Positions 8,011 through 15,924 of a stretch of 64,000 nt of DNA are shown piece after piece. Made by a program: the position numbers and the translations under genes. The stretch covers positions 89,174-153,173 of the forward strand of contig JAXLWB010000022.1 of assembly GCA_046328715.1 (NCBI GenBank), given 5' to 3'. The number at the start of each line of letters is the position of its first letter. Positions within the stretch are counted from its first letter, which is position 1. Source of the DNA: JAXLWB01 sp046328715. Lineage in GTDB: Bacteria; Chloroflexota; Anaerolineae; Caldilineales; Caldilineaceae. The notes beneath the pieces were generated by a model that did no database searches, had not been told where the DNA came from, and saw nothing but the letters and a program-made list of their open reading frames with translations.

Positions 8011-9081
8011 TTAAATTCGCTTCTCAAACGCCGCAATCTCCTCCGCCCCATCCAATACGCCAATTTCCAGGTGGAAGTGGCGCACTTCGCCGGGTTGGAT
8101 GGTCTGAAGGTAGCCATGTTTGCGATTCCAGGCGCGCCCCAACATGCTAGCATTTCCTGGTTCCACACCAGTAACATAAGTGCCTTTGTGGAAATGTTGC
8201 CATTGGTTGACCAGCGGAATCTCGGCCTTGGGGAACTTCCAGTAAAGTCCAAGTTGCAAAGCATCGTTGATCAATCCGATATGGACGTTGCCCTCTGCAT
8301 CGGCAATCGGGCGGTGGACATAGACATTGCTCTGAACTTCGGCCTGCGGTGCCGTTGCAACCGAGTAGACATCGGCTGTGACCTCGCGATCTTCCAGCCA
8401 TTCGGTGCTCTTTTCGCTGCGAACAACGAAGCGTGTGCCCTGATCGAGCACAGGAAAACCGGGATTGCAATGGTAGACAAACATCAGCGGCGAGGGAGCA
8501 ATGCTGAGGTTTTCGATGCGGTCGTGGATGCGGATGATCTTTTCGCCCAACACGGTGGAGATTTCACGCGTCAACTCTAAATTCGTGCCAAAGACCACGG
8601 TTTCACGCATCTTGCCTCGGACGCGCACGACATAATCCTCGTCTTCCCAATTAGCGTCAGCCACTACATGTTTGGCAGGCAGAAAGGAGAGTCGCCCGTG
8701 CAGCCCAAGCTCCTCGTTTTCCTCCAGCGGATCGACTTCGGGATGGCCGGTGAAGGACATGCCACAGGTGAGTACCAGTCCGCCGAAGAAACCACGCAGC
8801 CAACCATTGCCTTTGGGCTCGTAGAAGGCGGGGCCAACATCGCCGGTGCTGCTGCGAAAACAGAGCGACATGCCCTTATAGGAAGCCGAAGCCACATCCA
8901 AGGTGCGCCCAGGCAGGAGCGAAAAGGATAGCCCCGAAGCATTGAAAACTTCGATCAGATCTGCACCACGCTCGTTACCCTCCACCAATTCGGCTTTGCG
9001 CACATTTGCGACTTGACTCATGTCGCCAACCAGGTCCAATAGCTGCCGCTTTGAGTAGGTTCGTCCAAATAGATTGGGCAT
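8011..9081 (-). CDS. DUF4432 family protein (aldose-1-epimerase-like fold)
   Basis: A 356-residue protein resembling the DUF4432 group of galactose-mutarotase-like beta-sandwich proteins. Recognisable blocks include SFSLLPGRTLDV near the N-terminus, the glycine-rich FFGGLVLTCGM, the HGRLSFLPA segment and FVYHCNPGFPV in the middle. His in HGRLS and YHCN are the best candidates for carbohydrate-binding or acid-base residues. There is no signal peptide, so it is cytosolic. It probably acts on a sugar or sugar acid in the same pathway as the downstream RraA-like and aminotransferase genes. No member of the group has a function I can transfer with confidence. Confidence 0.82.
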   Translation of the reverse strand: MPNLFGRTYSKRQLLDLVGDMSQVANVRKAELVEGNERGADLIEVFNASGLSFSLLPGRTLDVASASYKGMSLCFRSSTGDVGPAFYEPKGNGWLRGFFGGLVLTCGMSFTGHPEVDPLEENEELGLHGRLSFLPAKHVVADANWEDEDYVVRVRGKMRETVVFGTNLELTREISTVLGEKIIRIHDRIENLSIAPSPLMFVYHCNPGFPVLDQGTRFVVRSEKSTEWLEDREVTADVYSVATAPQAEVQSNVYVHRPIADAEGNVHIGLINDALQLGLYWKFPKAEIPLVNQWQHFHKGTYVTGVEPGNASMLGRAWNRKHGYLQTIQPGEVRHFHLEIGVLDGAEEIAAFEKRI

Positions 9082-9171
9082 AGGATTCCTTTCTTGTTGA
9101 GAATGACAGTATAGGTATATTGTATACTAAAGCGGATGAATTGATGAACGTAGGGTTACTGTATTTGGTAA

Positions 9172-9200
9172 TTTGCTACCTGCCACCTGCTACTTGCTCC
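9172..9200. repeat. single pyrimidine-rich arm of 7-nt words (GCTACCT family)
   Basis: Tandem heptamers GCTACCT, GCCACCT, GCTACTT upstream of recX. I do not find a matching purine-rich arm nearby, so this looks like half of a hairpin element. The words are close to the GCCACTC family at 10.3 and 45.4 kb. Confidence 0.6.
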
Positions 9201-9237
9201 ATTTTGCTTTTCCACGGTAGATTAGTACGATCTGACT

Positions 9238-9855
9238 ATGTCAAACATCATTACTTTGCTGCAACTTCAAAAAAAGAACAAAGAGCGAGTCAACGTCTTT
9301 CTTGATGGCAAATACGCCTTTGCCTTGAATTTGCAAGCCGCTGTCCGCCTGAAAAAGGGGCAGCAGTTGACCCAAGCCGACCTGGATGCACTGAAGGCGG
9401 AGGATGAATTCCATAAAACGTATGAGACAGCGCTGCGTTATCTTGGCTCGCGCCCGCGCAGCGAGAAAGAGATCGTTCAATACCTCAAACGCAAAAAGCT
9501 AGACGAAGAACTGATCGCCGCGGTGATTGCCCGTCTCAAAGAATTCAATTACCTGAATGATGAGACCTTCAGTCAGTTCTGGACCGAGAACCGTCAACAG
9601 TTCCGCCCCAAAGGCGTGCAGGCACTGCGCCAAGAGTTGCGCCAAAAAGGCATCGACAGCGAAACCATTAATAATACCCTTTCTGAGATCGACGAGGATG
9701 CTGGCGCTTGGGCCGCCGTCGAAAAAAAGTTAGTCCATTGGCAAACACTGGAACGGGCCGAGTTTGAGAAAAAGCTCAAAGGTTTTCTGCTACGGCGCGG
9801 CTTTGGCTACGAAGTTGTGAATCGTGTCTGGAGGCGGACGCAAACGGAAGAGTAA
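9238..9855 (+). CDS. recX: regulatory protein RecX
   Basis: A 205-residue RecX-family protein, expected to bind RecA filaments and limit recombinase activity. The N-terminal 45 residues form the beta-rich head found in many RecX proteins (ERVNVFLDGKYAFAL). After it come three helical repeats, including the family marker ALRYLGSRPRSEKEIVQYL and the LKEFNYLNDETF segment. Length is typical. recA is not in the window. The gene stands alone between a divergent sugar gene and an unknown gene; a pyrimidine-rich repeat arm lies about 40 bases upstream. No SD is obvious before the ATG. Confidence 0.92.
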   Translation: MSNIITLLQLQKKNKERVNVFLDGKYAFALNLQAAVRLKKGQQLTQADLDALKAEDEFHKTYETALRYLGSRPRSEKEIVQYLKRKKLDEELIAAVIARLKEFNYLNDETFSQFWTENRQQFRPKGVQALRQELRQKGIDSETINNTLSEIDEDAGAWAAVEKKLVHWQTLERAEFEKKLKGFLLRRGFGYEVVNRVWRRTQTEE

Positions 9856-9856
9856 C

Positions 9857-9930
9857 AAAGAGATTGGAGATTGAAGGGAAATTGTCTATCCAATCACTCA
9901 ATCTCTTACTCTCCTAATCGCTACTTTCTC
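9857..9930. repeat. 7-nt-word inverted repeat (GAGATTG family)
   Basis: The 5' arm 9857-9875 (GAGATTG heptamers) starts just after the recX stop. The 3' arm 9889-9930 (CAATCTC-like words drifting into CTACTTTCTC) ends 2 bases before the ATG of the next gene, which has no SD. Confidence 0.8.
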
Positions 9931-9932
9931 TT

Positions 9933-11399
9933 ATGAACTTCTCCACCCTCTCTTCATCCATGTACAACACCGGCGTTGGCTTTGCAGGCATTGCAGGTGC
10001 TTGGTGGTTGCCAGCGACGCAGCCATTTCGTTTGTCAGTTGTTTCACAGCAGAAGTTGAATGCAATCGGCAATGCCATCTTTACGCTGCTCGATGTGGTC
10101 GGCGATCTTTATGATACGCCAGCGGGTGATGCCTGTGGCTTGACTCACTTGCTCAGCCACAAAGTTCCTGCCCATCTTCTTCGATATACAGATCGCAGTC
10201 CGGTCTATTCCCTTCGTCCCGATTTTCAGATTGTCCACGCACACACTTCAGAGCCGTTAGCGTCAGCGTACGGACCTGCTCCTGTTCCCCTTACTGACGT
10301 GCGGGGTTCTGATGGTACGCTACCTCTCACTTGCCACTCGCCACTCGCTACCTTCTCCGCCACTGAGCTTGAAATCTGCCCATCAGCGCAAGGTTATGCC
10401 CATGCTATGCAGGTTGGCTATGAGTTGAATACTGATCTGGCTGATGGTTTTGCTCGTTTTCTGAATGGGCGAACGCTTTGGTTTGTTGGCAGCGAACAGT
10501 GGAGTGAGTTTCTTTTTGAGCAACTGGCCTTTTGTCGTGCCTTACGCGAACGAGGCGCTGATGGTCGTGTGCTCTATGATCTGCCTGTATCCCGGTTGGC
10601 TGCGAGTATCCGTCGAGGTGAACGTTGGCAACCTCCGATCTTCGGCGTCAAAACCAAGCTACCGAGTTGGAATGACGACTTGTTTGAACGGGTTGAACGT
10701 GCTGGGTTGCAACCTTATCTCTATATGGGAGAAGAATGGCCCGGATCGCTCACCCATGCGGTCGTCTTTCGGTTTGGCTATCTTGAGTGTTTCAGTACTC
10801 ATCATCTGGCCATCATGCAGCAGTGGCAGGTACAAGGGACGACTTTCCTCAACCCGCTCTCCTTTCTCTACGAAAGCAAAGTCGTGATGGCTGCACTCCA
10901 TCTGCCCGAAGTGCGTCGCCAGATTGCCGAACGCAATCCCCAGGCACTCCTCTGGCTCAACCAAGCGATCCCTGAAACGAACCTGTTGACTCCCGACTTA
11001 CTTCCTCAATTGGTGAGCGAGCGAGCGCATTGGATTCTTAAGTTCGCCGGATTCGACGCTGGCAACCAAGCTTGGGGTGGACGCAGCCTACAGATCGGTG
11101 CCCAGTTGACGGCCGCAGAGTGGCAAGACCAACTCCAGCGTTATCTCGATCTGCCTTTCCCTATCGTCGCCCAGCGCCTTACCCCATCGCAACTGGTGGA
11201 TATCGACTTTTACGATTCGAGCGGCAATCTTCAGCAAATGCACCAGGGTACTACGCGTCTACGAACCTTCTTCCTACGTGATAGGAACGGCGCATCTGCT
11301 GCGCTTGGCTCCCATCTCACCGTTTCGGGCGGCAAGCTACAAGTGTCCGAGGCGACGGATGCTGTGCAAGCGCCGATTATATTTGGTGGGGGAAATTGA
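9933..11399 (+). CDS. uncharacterised protein, possibly ATP-grasp-like, with in-frame repeat insertion
   Basis: A 488-residue protein with no signal peptide. The C-terminal third contains WILKFAGFDAGNQAWGGRS, which resembles a lysine-plus-glycine nucleotide-binding loop of ATP-grasp enzymes. Segments LRPDFQIV and ELEICPSAQGYAHA look like neighbouring parts of a conserved core. Between them, residues about 106-142 are encoded by an inserted palindromic element (10247-10314) and an adjoining run of GCCACTC heptamers, all read in frame. The start ATG follows the repeat hairpin by 2 bases and lacks an SD. Downstream intergenic DNA also holds a repeat. I give the ATP-grasp idea low weight; otherwise the function is unknown. 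Confidence 0.72.
   Translation: MNFSTLSSSMYNTGVGFAGIAGAWWLPATQPFRLSVVSQQKLNAIGNAIFTLLDVVGDLYDTPAGDACGLTHLLSHKVPAHLLRYTDRSPVYSLRPDFQIVHAHTSEPLASAYGPAPVPLTDVRGSDGTLPLTCHSPLATFSATELEICPSAQGYAHAMQVGYELNTDLADGFARFLNGRTLWFVGSEQWSEFLFEQLAFCRALRERGADGRVLYDLPVSRLAASIRRGERWQPPIFGVKTKLPSWNDDLFERVERAGLQPYLYMGEEWPGSLTHAVVFRFGYLECFSTHHLAIMQQWQVQGTTFLNPLSFLYESKVVMAALHLPEVRRQIAERNPQALLWLNQAIPETNLLTPDLLPQLVSERAHWILKFAGFDAGNQAWGGRSLQIGAQLTAAEWQDQLQRYLDLPFPIVAQRLTPSQLVDIDFYDSSGNLQQMHQGTTRLRTFFLRDRNGASAALGSHLTVSGGKLQVSEATDAVQAPIIFGGGN
10247..10314 (-). repeat. TCAGA-ended palindromic element inserted inside a coding gene
   Basis: Read on the minus strand this matches the unit repeated at 54489-54671: it contains the blocks CAGAACCCCGCACGTCAGTA, AAGGGG and CGTACGCTGACGCTAACGG, ending GCTCTGAA. 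On the plus strand it is translated as SEPLASAYG...LTDVRGSDG without breaking the frame. Compared with the 54.5 kb units it has about 9 extra bases in the middle. Confidence 0.85.
10321..10357. repeat. 7-nt-word arm (GCCACTC family) inside the same coding gene
   Basis: Heptamers TGCCACTCGCCACTCGCTAC directly follow the TCAGA-ended element and are translated as CHSPLAT. The same peptide word HSPLAT appears in the upstream extension of the MFS gene at 45.4 kb, where the same DNA family is present. Confidence 0.75.
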
Positions 11400-11523
11400 G
11401 TAATTCAGTAATTGGTAATCGTATCCTAACAAAGAGTGCTGTTTCTCTGCTCTATTGACGCATGTTTAGAATCACGGTACACTTTTACCATTCTTCAAAA
11501 TAGTAGAAAGACAAGCTTGGAAC

Positions 11524-11604
11524 AAAAGAGATTGTAGCCGAGAGACGCGAGGTTGATTTAACACAATCTCCCAATCTCTTAATCTCCAATCTCTAATCTC
11601 TTCC
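11524..11604. repeat. 7/8-nt-word inverted repeat (GAGATTG/AATCTCC family), diverged 5' arm
   Basis: The 3' arm 11565-11604 is a clean run of AATCTCCC, AATCTCTT, AATCTCC, AATCTCT words. The 5' arm around 11524-11558 is decayed but keeps AAGAGATTG, GAGAGACG and GGTTGATT. It ends 21 bases before the dehydratase start. Confidence 0.7.
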
Positions 11605-11625
11605 TCAAAAGAAACGAGCAAACGC

Positions 11626-12789
11626 ATGAAAATCACAAAAGTTACCCCCATGATCCTCGGCACCCAATGGCGCAATCTGGTCCATGTCAAGGTGGAGACG
11701 GACGAGGGCATTTACGGGTTGGGGGAAAGTCGCCCGCTCAACAAGCATGAGACACTGGTCGGCTACCTCAATGACATCACCGAACGCTATATCATCGGCA
11801 GTGACCCCTTTGAGATCGAACGGCTGGTGCGCCGCTTGACCGTGGAAGATTATGGTCGTCCCGGTGAAGTGGTGATGACCGGGGCCGCTGTACTAGAGAT
11901 GGCCTGTTGGGACATTATGGGCAAGGCACTCAACCAGCCCGTCTATCGGTTGCTAGGCGGGGCCATGCGCGACAAGATCAAGGCCTATGGCAACGGTTGG
12001 TACACCGTAGAACGTTCACCTCAGGAATTTCACGCCGCGGCCACCCGTGCCATCGCCAAAGGCTATCGAGCGCTCAAGTTTGATCCCTTTGGTGCAGGCT
12101 TTTATGAGATGGAACGCACCGAAAAATTGCGCTCGATTTCGCTGGTCGAGGCCGTGCGCGATGCAGTTGGCCCCGATGTCGAGATTCTGATCGAGATGCA
12201 TGGCCGCTTCAACCCAGCAACGGCAGTGGAGATGACCCGTGAACTGGCGCAGTTCAAACCGAGTTGGGTCGAGGAGCCGGTGCCGCCGGAAAATCTGGCT
12301 GCACTAAAGAAGGTGATGGACGCTGTCGCCCCACTCGCCGTGCCAGTGGCCACGGGCGAACGCCTGCACACCATGTTCGAGTATCGCGAACTCTTCGAAC
12401 TGCACGCCTGCGACATCATCCAGCCCGACATTTCGCACTTCGGTGGCATCTACAACACCAAGAAGCTGGCTGCCTGGGCCGACACCTACTATATGCTGGT
12501 TGCCCCGCACAACGTCGGCGGTGCCGTTTCGACAGCCGCCGCGCTTCATCTGGCCGCCTGTACGCCCAACTTCAAGATTCAAGAGCACTTCAACGACTTT
12601 GACGAGGATTACGTGTTGCAAGCCGCTCCCGGTCTACCCAAAGTGGTCGACGGCTACTTTCCGCTGCCCACCGCCCCTGGCCTCGGAGTCACCCTCGACG
12701 AAGCGGTCTTTGAGGCACACCCGATGGCGGATGTGCATTTCAATTTGTACACGCAGGATTGGCATAAGCGCAAGGCACTGCGCAAGTAA
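11626..12789 (+). CDS. mandelate racemase/muconate lactonizing family dehydratase (galactonate-dehydratase-like)
   Basis: A 387-residue enolase-superfamily enzyme with the N-terminal capping domain (1-125) and the TIM barrel. Expected Mg2+ ligands are Glu190 (IEMHGRF), Glu216 or 217 (VEEP) and Glu245 (GERLHT). His192 and His295 (APHNVGG) are placed like the acid/base residues of sugar-acid dehydratases; Asp268 (QPDISH) is also conserved. The KFDPFG segment at 151-156 stands where KxK-type motifs occur. This pattern fits acid-sugar dehydratases such as D-galactonate or gluconate dehydratase better than racemases. It is followed by a methyltransferase and a TPP enzyme in the same direction, but the gaps contain repeats and no shared pathway is evident. 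Confidence 0.9.
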   Translation: MKITKVTPMILGTQWRNLVHVKVETDEGIYGLGESRPLNKHETLVGYLNDITERYIIGSDPFEIERLVRRLTVEDYGRPGEVVMTGAAVLEMACWDIMGKALNQPVYRLLGGAMRDKIKAYGNGWYTVERSPQEFHAAATRAIAKGYRALKFDPFGAGFYEMERTEKLRSISLVEAVRDAVGPDVEILIEMHGRFNPATAVEMTRELAQFKPSWVEEPVPPENLAALKKVMDAVAPLAVPVATGERLHTMFEYRELFELHACDIIQPDISHFGGIYNTKKLAAWADTYYMLVAPHNVGGAVSTAAALHLAACTPNFKIQEHFNDFDEDYVLQAAPGLPKVVDGYFPLPTAPGLGVTLDEAVFEAHPMADVHFNLYTQDWHKRKALRK

Positions 12790-12845
12790 GTGAGTCAGTG
12801 GGACAGTGGAAAGTAGGACAGTGAATCAGTCCTCTGTCTCACTGA
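12789..12845. repeat. 8-nt-word inverted repeat (CAGTNNGA family), short 3' arm
   Basis: Octamers such as CAGTGGGA and CAGTGGAA (12789-12829) face a short complementary arm (TCCTCTGTCTCACTGATG) that includes the probable ATG of the next gene. A longer GTG-initiated reading of that gene would translate this repeat. Confidence 0.75.
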
Positions 12846-13747
12846 TGACCAGCAATGTACACATGTCAAACGCTAAACAACAAGACATCTGGTACGAATG
12901 GCTGCTACGCCGTCGCGATGGGAATGACCCGGCGCGGTCGAAGGCGACGCGCGACTTCCTGGCCCCGGTCCGCAACAAAGTGCTGGAGAATGCTCGTTTC
13001 GTCGAAGGGGAAACCTTGCTGGATGTGGGCTGCGGCGATGGATTGATTGCGCTGCGGGCACTAGAACAGACACGCAACAGCAAGGTTATCTTTCTCGACA
13101 TCTCGCAGGATCTATTGGATCATGCCAAAGAGACGGTGATCTGGAGTGGTGATCTCTTTCGTAGCCAGTTTATCCGCGCCTCGGCTGATGACCTGGCGCA
13201 GATCCCGTCAGAGACGGTGAATGTGGTGACAACCCGCTCGGTGTTGATTTACGTCGCTAATAAACAAAAGTCATTTTGCGAGTTCTTGCGCGTGCTCAAA
13301 CCAGGTGGACGTCTATCGATCTTTGAACCGATTAGCCGTTTTGGTTCACCGGAGCCAACTCAGCAATTTTGGGGCTATGATGTTGCTCCGGTACAAGAGA
13401 TTGCGCAGAAAGTGCTAGCGGTGTATCGGCGTATTCAGCCGCTCGATAGCGACCCAATGCTCGATTTTGATGAACGAGATCTCTTCAACTTTGCAGTTCA
13501 AGCCGGTTTTTCGTCAATTGCGCTGGAATATCAGGCCTCCCTAGATTTGAAGAGCCAACCTCAACCGTGGGCAACCCTGCTCAACACCGCCCGTAATCCT
13601 CGTATTCCAACCCTGAAGGAAGCGATGGAACAGTGCCTATCGCCCGACGAGATCGAGCGTTTCAGCGCTCATCTGCGCCCGCTGGTGGAAAGTGGACAAG
13701 GACGCTCTCGCTTCGCACGGGCCTATCTGACGGCGGTGAAGGGGTGA
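12845..13747 (+). CDS. SAM-dependent methyltransferase (class I)
   Basis: About 300 residues with a Rossmann-type methyltransferase core. Motif I is LLDVGCGDGLIAL, an acidic residue ends the next strand (VIFLDIS), ASADDLAQIP fits motif II/III, and a post-motif LRVLKPGGRLSIFEP is typical of small-molecule methyltransferases. I place the start at ATG 12845 or the in-frame ATG 12863. An upstream GTG at 12806 would add 13 residues encoded wholly by the intergenic repeat and is therefore unlikely. The substrate cannot be predicted. The C-terminal 100 residues are helical and less family-like. Confidence 0.85.
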   Translation: MTSNVHMSNAKQQDIWYEWLLRRRDGNDPARSKATRDFLAPVRNKVLENARFVEGETLLDVGCGDGLIALRALEQTRNSKVIFLDISQDLLDHAKETVIWSGDLFRSQFIRASADDLAQIPSETVNVVTTRSVLIYVANKQKSFCEFLRVLKPGGRLSIFEPISRFGSPEPTQQFWGYDVAPVQEIAQKVLAVYRRIQPLDSDPMLDFDERDLFNFAVQAGFSSIALEYQASLDLKSQPQPWATLLNTARNPRIPTLKEAMEQCLSPDEIERFSAHLRPLVESGQGRSRFARAYLTAVKG

Positions 13748-13792
13748 TACTCTACATTCGGAACAAAGTAGGTTAAAATCAAACCATCTGCT

Positions 13793-13812
13793 AATCTCCA
13801 ATCTCTAATCTC
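13793..13812. repeat. single pyrimidine-rich arm (AATCTCC family)
   Basis: Heptamers AATCTCC, AATCTCT, AATCTC end just before an AGGAG ribosome-binding site and the start of the TPP enzyme gene. No purine-rich partner arm is present upstream. Confidence 0.65.
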
Positions 13813-13822
13813 AGGAGCAACC

Positions 13823-14398
13823 ATGCGTCGTGCCGAATGTATCAAAGCCCTTTACCCCGAGCTAACCGACAAACTGGTGGTCACCAACATGGGGGCCTGT
13901 GCCCAGGAACTCTATAATTTGGGGCATCGTGACAATTTTTTCTATCTGCAACATGCGATGGGGCTGGCCTCGTCGATTGGCCTTGGCTTAGCACAGAGTT
14001 TGCCGAACACAAAAGTCATCGTGCTGGACGGCGATGGTTCGGTGCTGATGAATCTGGGTACGCTGACCACCATGTCACGCTATGCCCCCAACAACCTGGT
14101 CCACATCATCTTCGACAACGGCAGTTTGCTCTCGACCGGGGGCTTTCCCTCGCACACTGCCGACGGCAAGACCGATCTAGCGGCGATTGCCAAGGGCGCA
14201 GGCGTGCCCTTTGTCGATTCGGTCAGCACCGCCTTCGACTTTATGGAAGCTGCCGCCGACGCCTTTGAACGCAATGTTCTCAGCGTGATCGTGGCCAAGG
14301 TCGAAGCCGTCGGCCCCGACCACTTTGGCATGGATCTGCAACTACCCGAGAATGCCCTGCGCTTCTCGCGCTACATTCGTGAGAATGTAAGGAAGTGA
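13823..14398 (+). CDS. TPP-binding subunit resembling sulfopyruvate/phosphonopyruvate decarboxylase beta chain
   Basis: A 191-residue protein covering only the pyrophosphate-binding half of a thiamine-diphosphate enzyme. The metal/diphosphate motif runs from GDG at 70-72 (LDGDGSVLMNLGTL) to Asn99 (IIFDNGS), and the HAMGLASSIGLGLA block (44-57) is typical of the family. This layout matches ComE or the C-terminal half of phosphonopyruvate decarboxylase, which need a separate PYR-domain subunit (ComD-like). No such subunit is encoded next to it or elsewhere in the window, so the partner must lie elsewhere or the protein acts in another assembly. An AGGAG site precedes the ATG. Confidence 0.85.
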   Translation: MRRAECIKALYPELTDKLVVTNMGACAQELYNLGHRDNFFYLQHAMGLASSIGLGLAQSLPNTKVIVLDGDGSVLMNLGTLTTMSRYAPNNLVHIIFDNGSLLSTGGFPSHTADGKTDLAAIAKGAGVPFVDSVSTAFDFMEAAADAFERNVLSVIVAKVEAVGPDHFGMDLQLPENALRFSRYIRENVRK

Positions 14399-14401
14399 TA
14401 C

Positions 14402-14458
14402 GAAATACGAATTACGAGATGTGTAACTCGCAATTCGCCACTCACAATTCGCTACTTC
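14402..14458. repeat. inverted repeat of ACGAATT-type words
   Basis: The 5' arm (ACGAAATACGAATTACGAG) pairs imperfectly with the 3' arm (CTCGCAATTCGCCACTCACA and following AATTCGCT). It lies between convergent genes and touches the stop region of the TMEM175-like gene. Confidence 0.7.
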
Positions 14459-15031
14459 TCATTCCATCTTCCGCTCGATTCGTTGGTCGGGGATCAGCCA
14501 TATCACTGCAACGACGATGTAGATAACGCAGGAGAGCCAGGGCTGAACAAAGGCAACTGGAATGGCCAGAGTATACAGGATCAGAGACAAAATGCCTTTG
14601 TTGTCGCGACCGACTGCGTTGGCCAGGAGCGAATCATGGCCATGCAGGCGAATCAGCGCCCGACTTAGGATGTAATACGCCAACCCAGAGAACCAGAGCA
14701 CAACCCCATAGAGCGCTACTGGCCAGGTTGCAAATTCAGTCTCACCTATCCATGCTGTGGTAGCAGGAATCAGTGACAGCCAAAAGAGCAAATGCAGGTT
14801 CGCCCACAAAATCGAGCCACTGGTGTGCTGAGCGGCTTGAAACAGATGATGGTGATTGTTCCAATAGATGCCAAGATAGATAAAACTGAGAACATAGCTG
14901 AGAATCACAGGGATCAGTGGGCGTAGCGCTGCTAGATCTCTCCCCTCTGGCACCTTCAACTCCAACACCATAATCGTGATGATAATGGCGATCACGCCAT
15001 CGCTGAATGCTTCCAAACGGCCTTTGTGCAT
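14459..15031 (-). CDS. TMEM175/DUF1211 family membrane protein (putative K+ channel)
   Basis: From the ATG at 15031 this is 190 residues. It begins MHKGRLEAFSDGVIAI, which contains the RxxxFSD signature of the first helix of TMEM175-type proteins, a two-fold family of potassium-permeable channels. Several further hydrophobic helices follow (PVILSYVLSFIYLGIYW, LLFWLSLIPATTAW, VALYGVVLWFSGLAYYIL, IPVAFVQPWLSCVIYIVVAV). A longer reading from 15124 would add 31 residues without a hydrophobic or conserved character, so I reject it. It is convergent with the TPP gene and divergent from the phosphoesterase gene. Confidence 0.88.
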   Translation of the reverse strand: MHKGRLEAFSDGVIAIIITIMVLELKVPEGRDLAALRPLIPVILSYVLSFIYLGIYWNNHHHLFQAAQHTSGSILWANLHLLFWLSLIPATTAWIGETEFATWPVALYGVVLWFSGLAYYILSRALIRLHGHDSLLANAVGRDNKGILSLILYTLAIPVAFVQPWLSCVIYIVVAVIWLIPDQRIERKME

Positions 15032-15181
15032 AGAATCGGCAGCTCCTGTGAGCGATGTAATTGGGAATGAAGTAACCGGTAATTGTAACCGTGCAGATTG
15101 TAACAAAGAGTATGAAACTTTCACAATAACAATCTATTCATGGGTCAAGCAAGATTTGTCATCTTGTTATCCTTTTATCCT

Positions 15182-15853
15182 ATGCGTATCGCTATTTTCT
15201 CTGACCTACACGACAATCTTGAAGCTTTTTATCGTCTGCTGGAAGAGGCAACGACCCAGCGGGTGGATCGTTTTATCTATTTGGGCGATGTAGGGCGTGA
15301 CGTCAGAATTTTCCAACAACTGCAAGTGCGGCAAATCCCTTGCACCTATGGCAATTGGGAGGTTAGTGGCTTGCGCTATCTGCATGGCACACTCCACGAT
15401 TGGGTGGCCGATTGGCCGGGGACGATACATGAAGGTGAGGCGATCTATTGTCATGCAACACCTGACTTACCACCCGAGGCGGCGACGACCCGCACCGCAT
15501 CACAAACCATGCAGCGCGGTGTTGGCTGGATGAGACTCTTTCCCCGGTTACACTCCAACGAGGATGCCCGTTGGCAAGCCTTTGCTGCCTTGGAAGCGCA
15601 GGATATGCGGGTTGCTTTTCATGGCCATACCCATGTTCAATTGGCTTGGTCCTGGGCCATGAGCGAAAGCGGTACACGACGGCTTCGCTCGCTGAGCGTT
15701 GGCGCGATTGAACTAACTCCTGGTAATCCGCAGCAGCCCAACCGTTACCTGATCGGCGTCGGCAGCGCCGGACAACCAAACGACGGCGACCAGGGGAAGT
15801 ATGCGATTTATGATGAAACGTTGGGAGTGGTGGAGCTGCGGAGTTTGAGGTGA
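15182..15853 (+). CDS. metallophosphoesterase (YfcE/MJ0936-like)
   Basis: From the ATG at 15182 the protein has 223 residues. It shows the calcineurin-like phosphoesterase metal motifs in order: SDLHDN near the N-terminus, GDVGRD, GNWE and GHTH. These bind a dinuclear metal centre used to hydrolyse phosphodiesters or phosphomonoesters. Size and motif spacing match small single-domain phosphodiesterases. An upstream in-frame ATG at 15140 would add 14 residues before the first beta strand and is less likely. There is no operon partner: the gene is divergent from the channel gene and convergent with the ParB-like gene, separated by a repeat. Confidence 0.9.
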   Translation: MRIAIFSDLHDNLEAFYRLLEEATTQRVDRFIYLGDVGRDVRIFQQLQVRQIPCTYGNWEVSGLRYLHGTLHDWVADWPGTIHEGEAIYCHATPDLPPEAATTRTASQTMQRGVGWMRLFPRLHSNEDARWQAFAALEAQDMRVAFHGHTHVQLAWSWAMSESGTRRLRSLSVGAIELTPGNPQQPNRYLIGVGSAGQPNDGDQGKYAIYDETLGVVELRSLR

Positions 15854-15854
15854 G

Positions 15855-15924
15855 GGAAAGAAGTCAGGAAGACAAGAAGTCAGAAAATTTTCCTACTTGT
15901 CTTTCTGTCTTTTGTCTTCTTGTC
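15855..15924. repeat. 8-nt-word inverted repeat (GAAGTCAG/GAAGACAA family)
   Basis: The 5' arm 15855-15882 (GAAGTCAG, GAAGACAA, GAAGTCAG) pairs with the 3' arm 15894-15924 (CTTGTCTTTCTGTCTTTTGT and following). It separates the convergent phosphoesterase and ParB-like genes and overlaps the stop of the latter. Confidence 0.82.

Noticed and set aside
12806..12844. GTG start extending the methyltransferase by 13 residues.
   Set aside because: The extension is wholly encoded by the CAGT-word repeat; the ATG at 12845 or 12863 is more plausible.
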